Source: Lingula anatina (lineage: Eukaryota > Brachiopoda > Lingulata > Lingulida > Lingulidae). Taken from it: a stretch of DNA of 64,000 nucleotides. Position numbers and translations under genes: made by a program. Location: contig NW_019775982.1 in the NCBI RefSeq assembly GCF_001039355.2, forward strand, positions 1 to 64,000. The letters are read 5' to 3'. Below, in pieces: positions 1 through 64,000 of this stretch (positions are counted from its first letter, which is position 1; every line of letters starts with the position of its first letter). The notes below the pieces were generated by a model, which searched no databases, had not been told where the DNA came from, and was given only the letters and a program-made list of their open reading frames with translations.

Positions 1-63504
<63,504 letters not shown>

Positions 63505-64000
63505 GTAAGTTACTGTTGGCAAAAAAATGCTTTGTTTTATTTGCATGCAGTGAATATCAGTATATATGAGTAATAAACCAACAAGTTCCTGTAATTTGCA
63601 ATGTCTTGTATGCAGTATTTATTTATTTGTATTGTGTCTTGGACCTCATGTATTATAAATCCAATGTGGTTTATGTAATATGATTAATCTGTAGACATAA
63701 AAAAGTCACTTTCAGATGCTTGTTTTATACACAATTTATGTCATTAAAACTCTGTATGTTTTCAATTCCAAATCTGAATATATTGATCCACAGGACATAC
63801 TTGTAATCCTGTAGGCTACCTGCTATCAGTATGAGTTCCCATCAGATCTCTTCAGATATTTTGCCTTAAGATATGTCCCAAAGAGATACATAGTTTTAAA
63901 GCATATCAACATTAGAGCGTTCACACAACCTCATTTGGAGCAAAAACCTTGGTTGATATCTAGTTTAGTGTTCATTTAGTTTTGTGTGAACAGTGATGGG
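63505..64000 (+). other. Start of intron 22 (phase 2)
   Basis: AT-rich intronic sequence from a gtaagt donor to the window edge; no further exon seen. Confidence 0.7.

Overview
The window is eukaryotic. It is AT-rich, with long introns carrying microsatellites and dispersed repeats, canonical GT/AG splice sites, and one gene running left to right across all 64 kb. Spliced on paper, the exons give a continuous, mostly disordered, Ser/Lys/Glu-rich protein. Several blocks match the N-terminal half of supervillin (SVIL), the membrane-associated, actin- and myosin II-binding member of the villin/gelsolin superfamily: an E-S-R-A-E-R-x-S-R-Y-K-E-E-R-R block (exon 4), repeated K-T-Q-P-[VI]-T-x-E-E modules (exons 6, 10, 11, 12/13, 16), S-L-A-E-K-x-x-L-F (exon 12), I-K-E-R/L-A-F-L-K-K-S-G (exons 16/17), Q-F-T-V-x-G-x-x-x-K-x-G (exon 17/18) and the D-D-E-T-F / D-D-F-N-E-L-F pair (exon 22). 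Intron size, repeat content and haplotype-like divergence suggest a marine invertebrate, most likely a mollusc; this species inference is weak.

Layout: exons 1-4 (1-4156), intron 4 (6.9 kb), exon 5 (11063-12210), intron 5 (15.8 kb, with an 863-base N gap), exons 6-8 (28002-34138), exons 9-10 (34409-37105), a 4.06 kb duplicated block (37938-42004) introduced by a single N, exon 11 (cut by another single N at 42610), exons 12-16 (43460-56766), and exons 17-22 (58593-63504). The gelsolin-like repeats and villin headpiece expected at the C-terminus lie beyond the right edge. The true start codon may lie left of the window. The exons here add up to about 2,450 codons, much more than the equivalent region of vertebrate supervillin as I know it.

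The most unusual signal is two separate exons (8 and 15) built from iterated S/P/G-I-L-K tetrapeptides, about 15 in all. [GS]-I-L-[RK] is the known SILK docking motif for protein phosphatase 1 (PP1), and vertebrate supervillin has an isolated R-S-I-L-K. The array suggests, as inference, a multivalent PP1 scaffold on an actomyosin linker. Other notable signals: a tandemly duplicated exon pair (2/3), five TQP[VI]T modules, a run of phase 1-1 cassette exons including a 27-nt microexon, an in-frame NSQP repeat, a set of short palindromic transposon-like elements with 3-bp A/T target duplications, and two probable assembly duplications.

No other protein-coding gene, rRNA, tRNA or CRISPR array could be supported on either strand.
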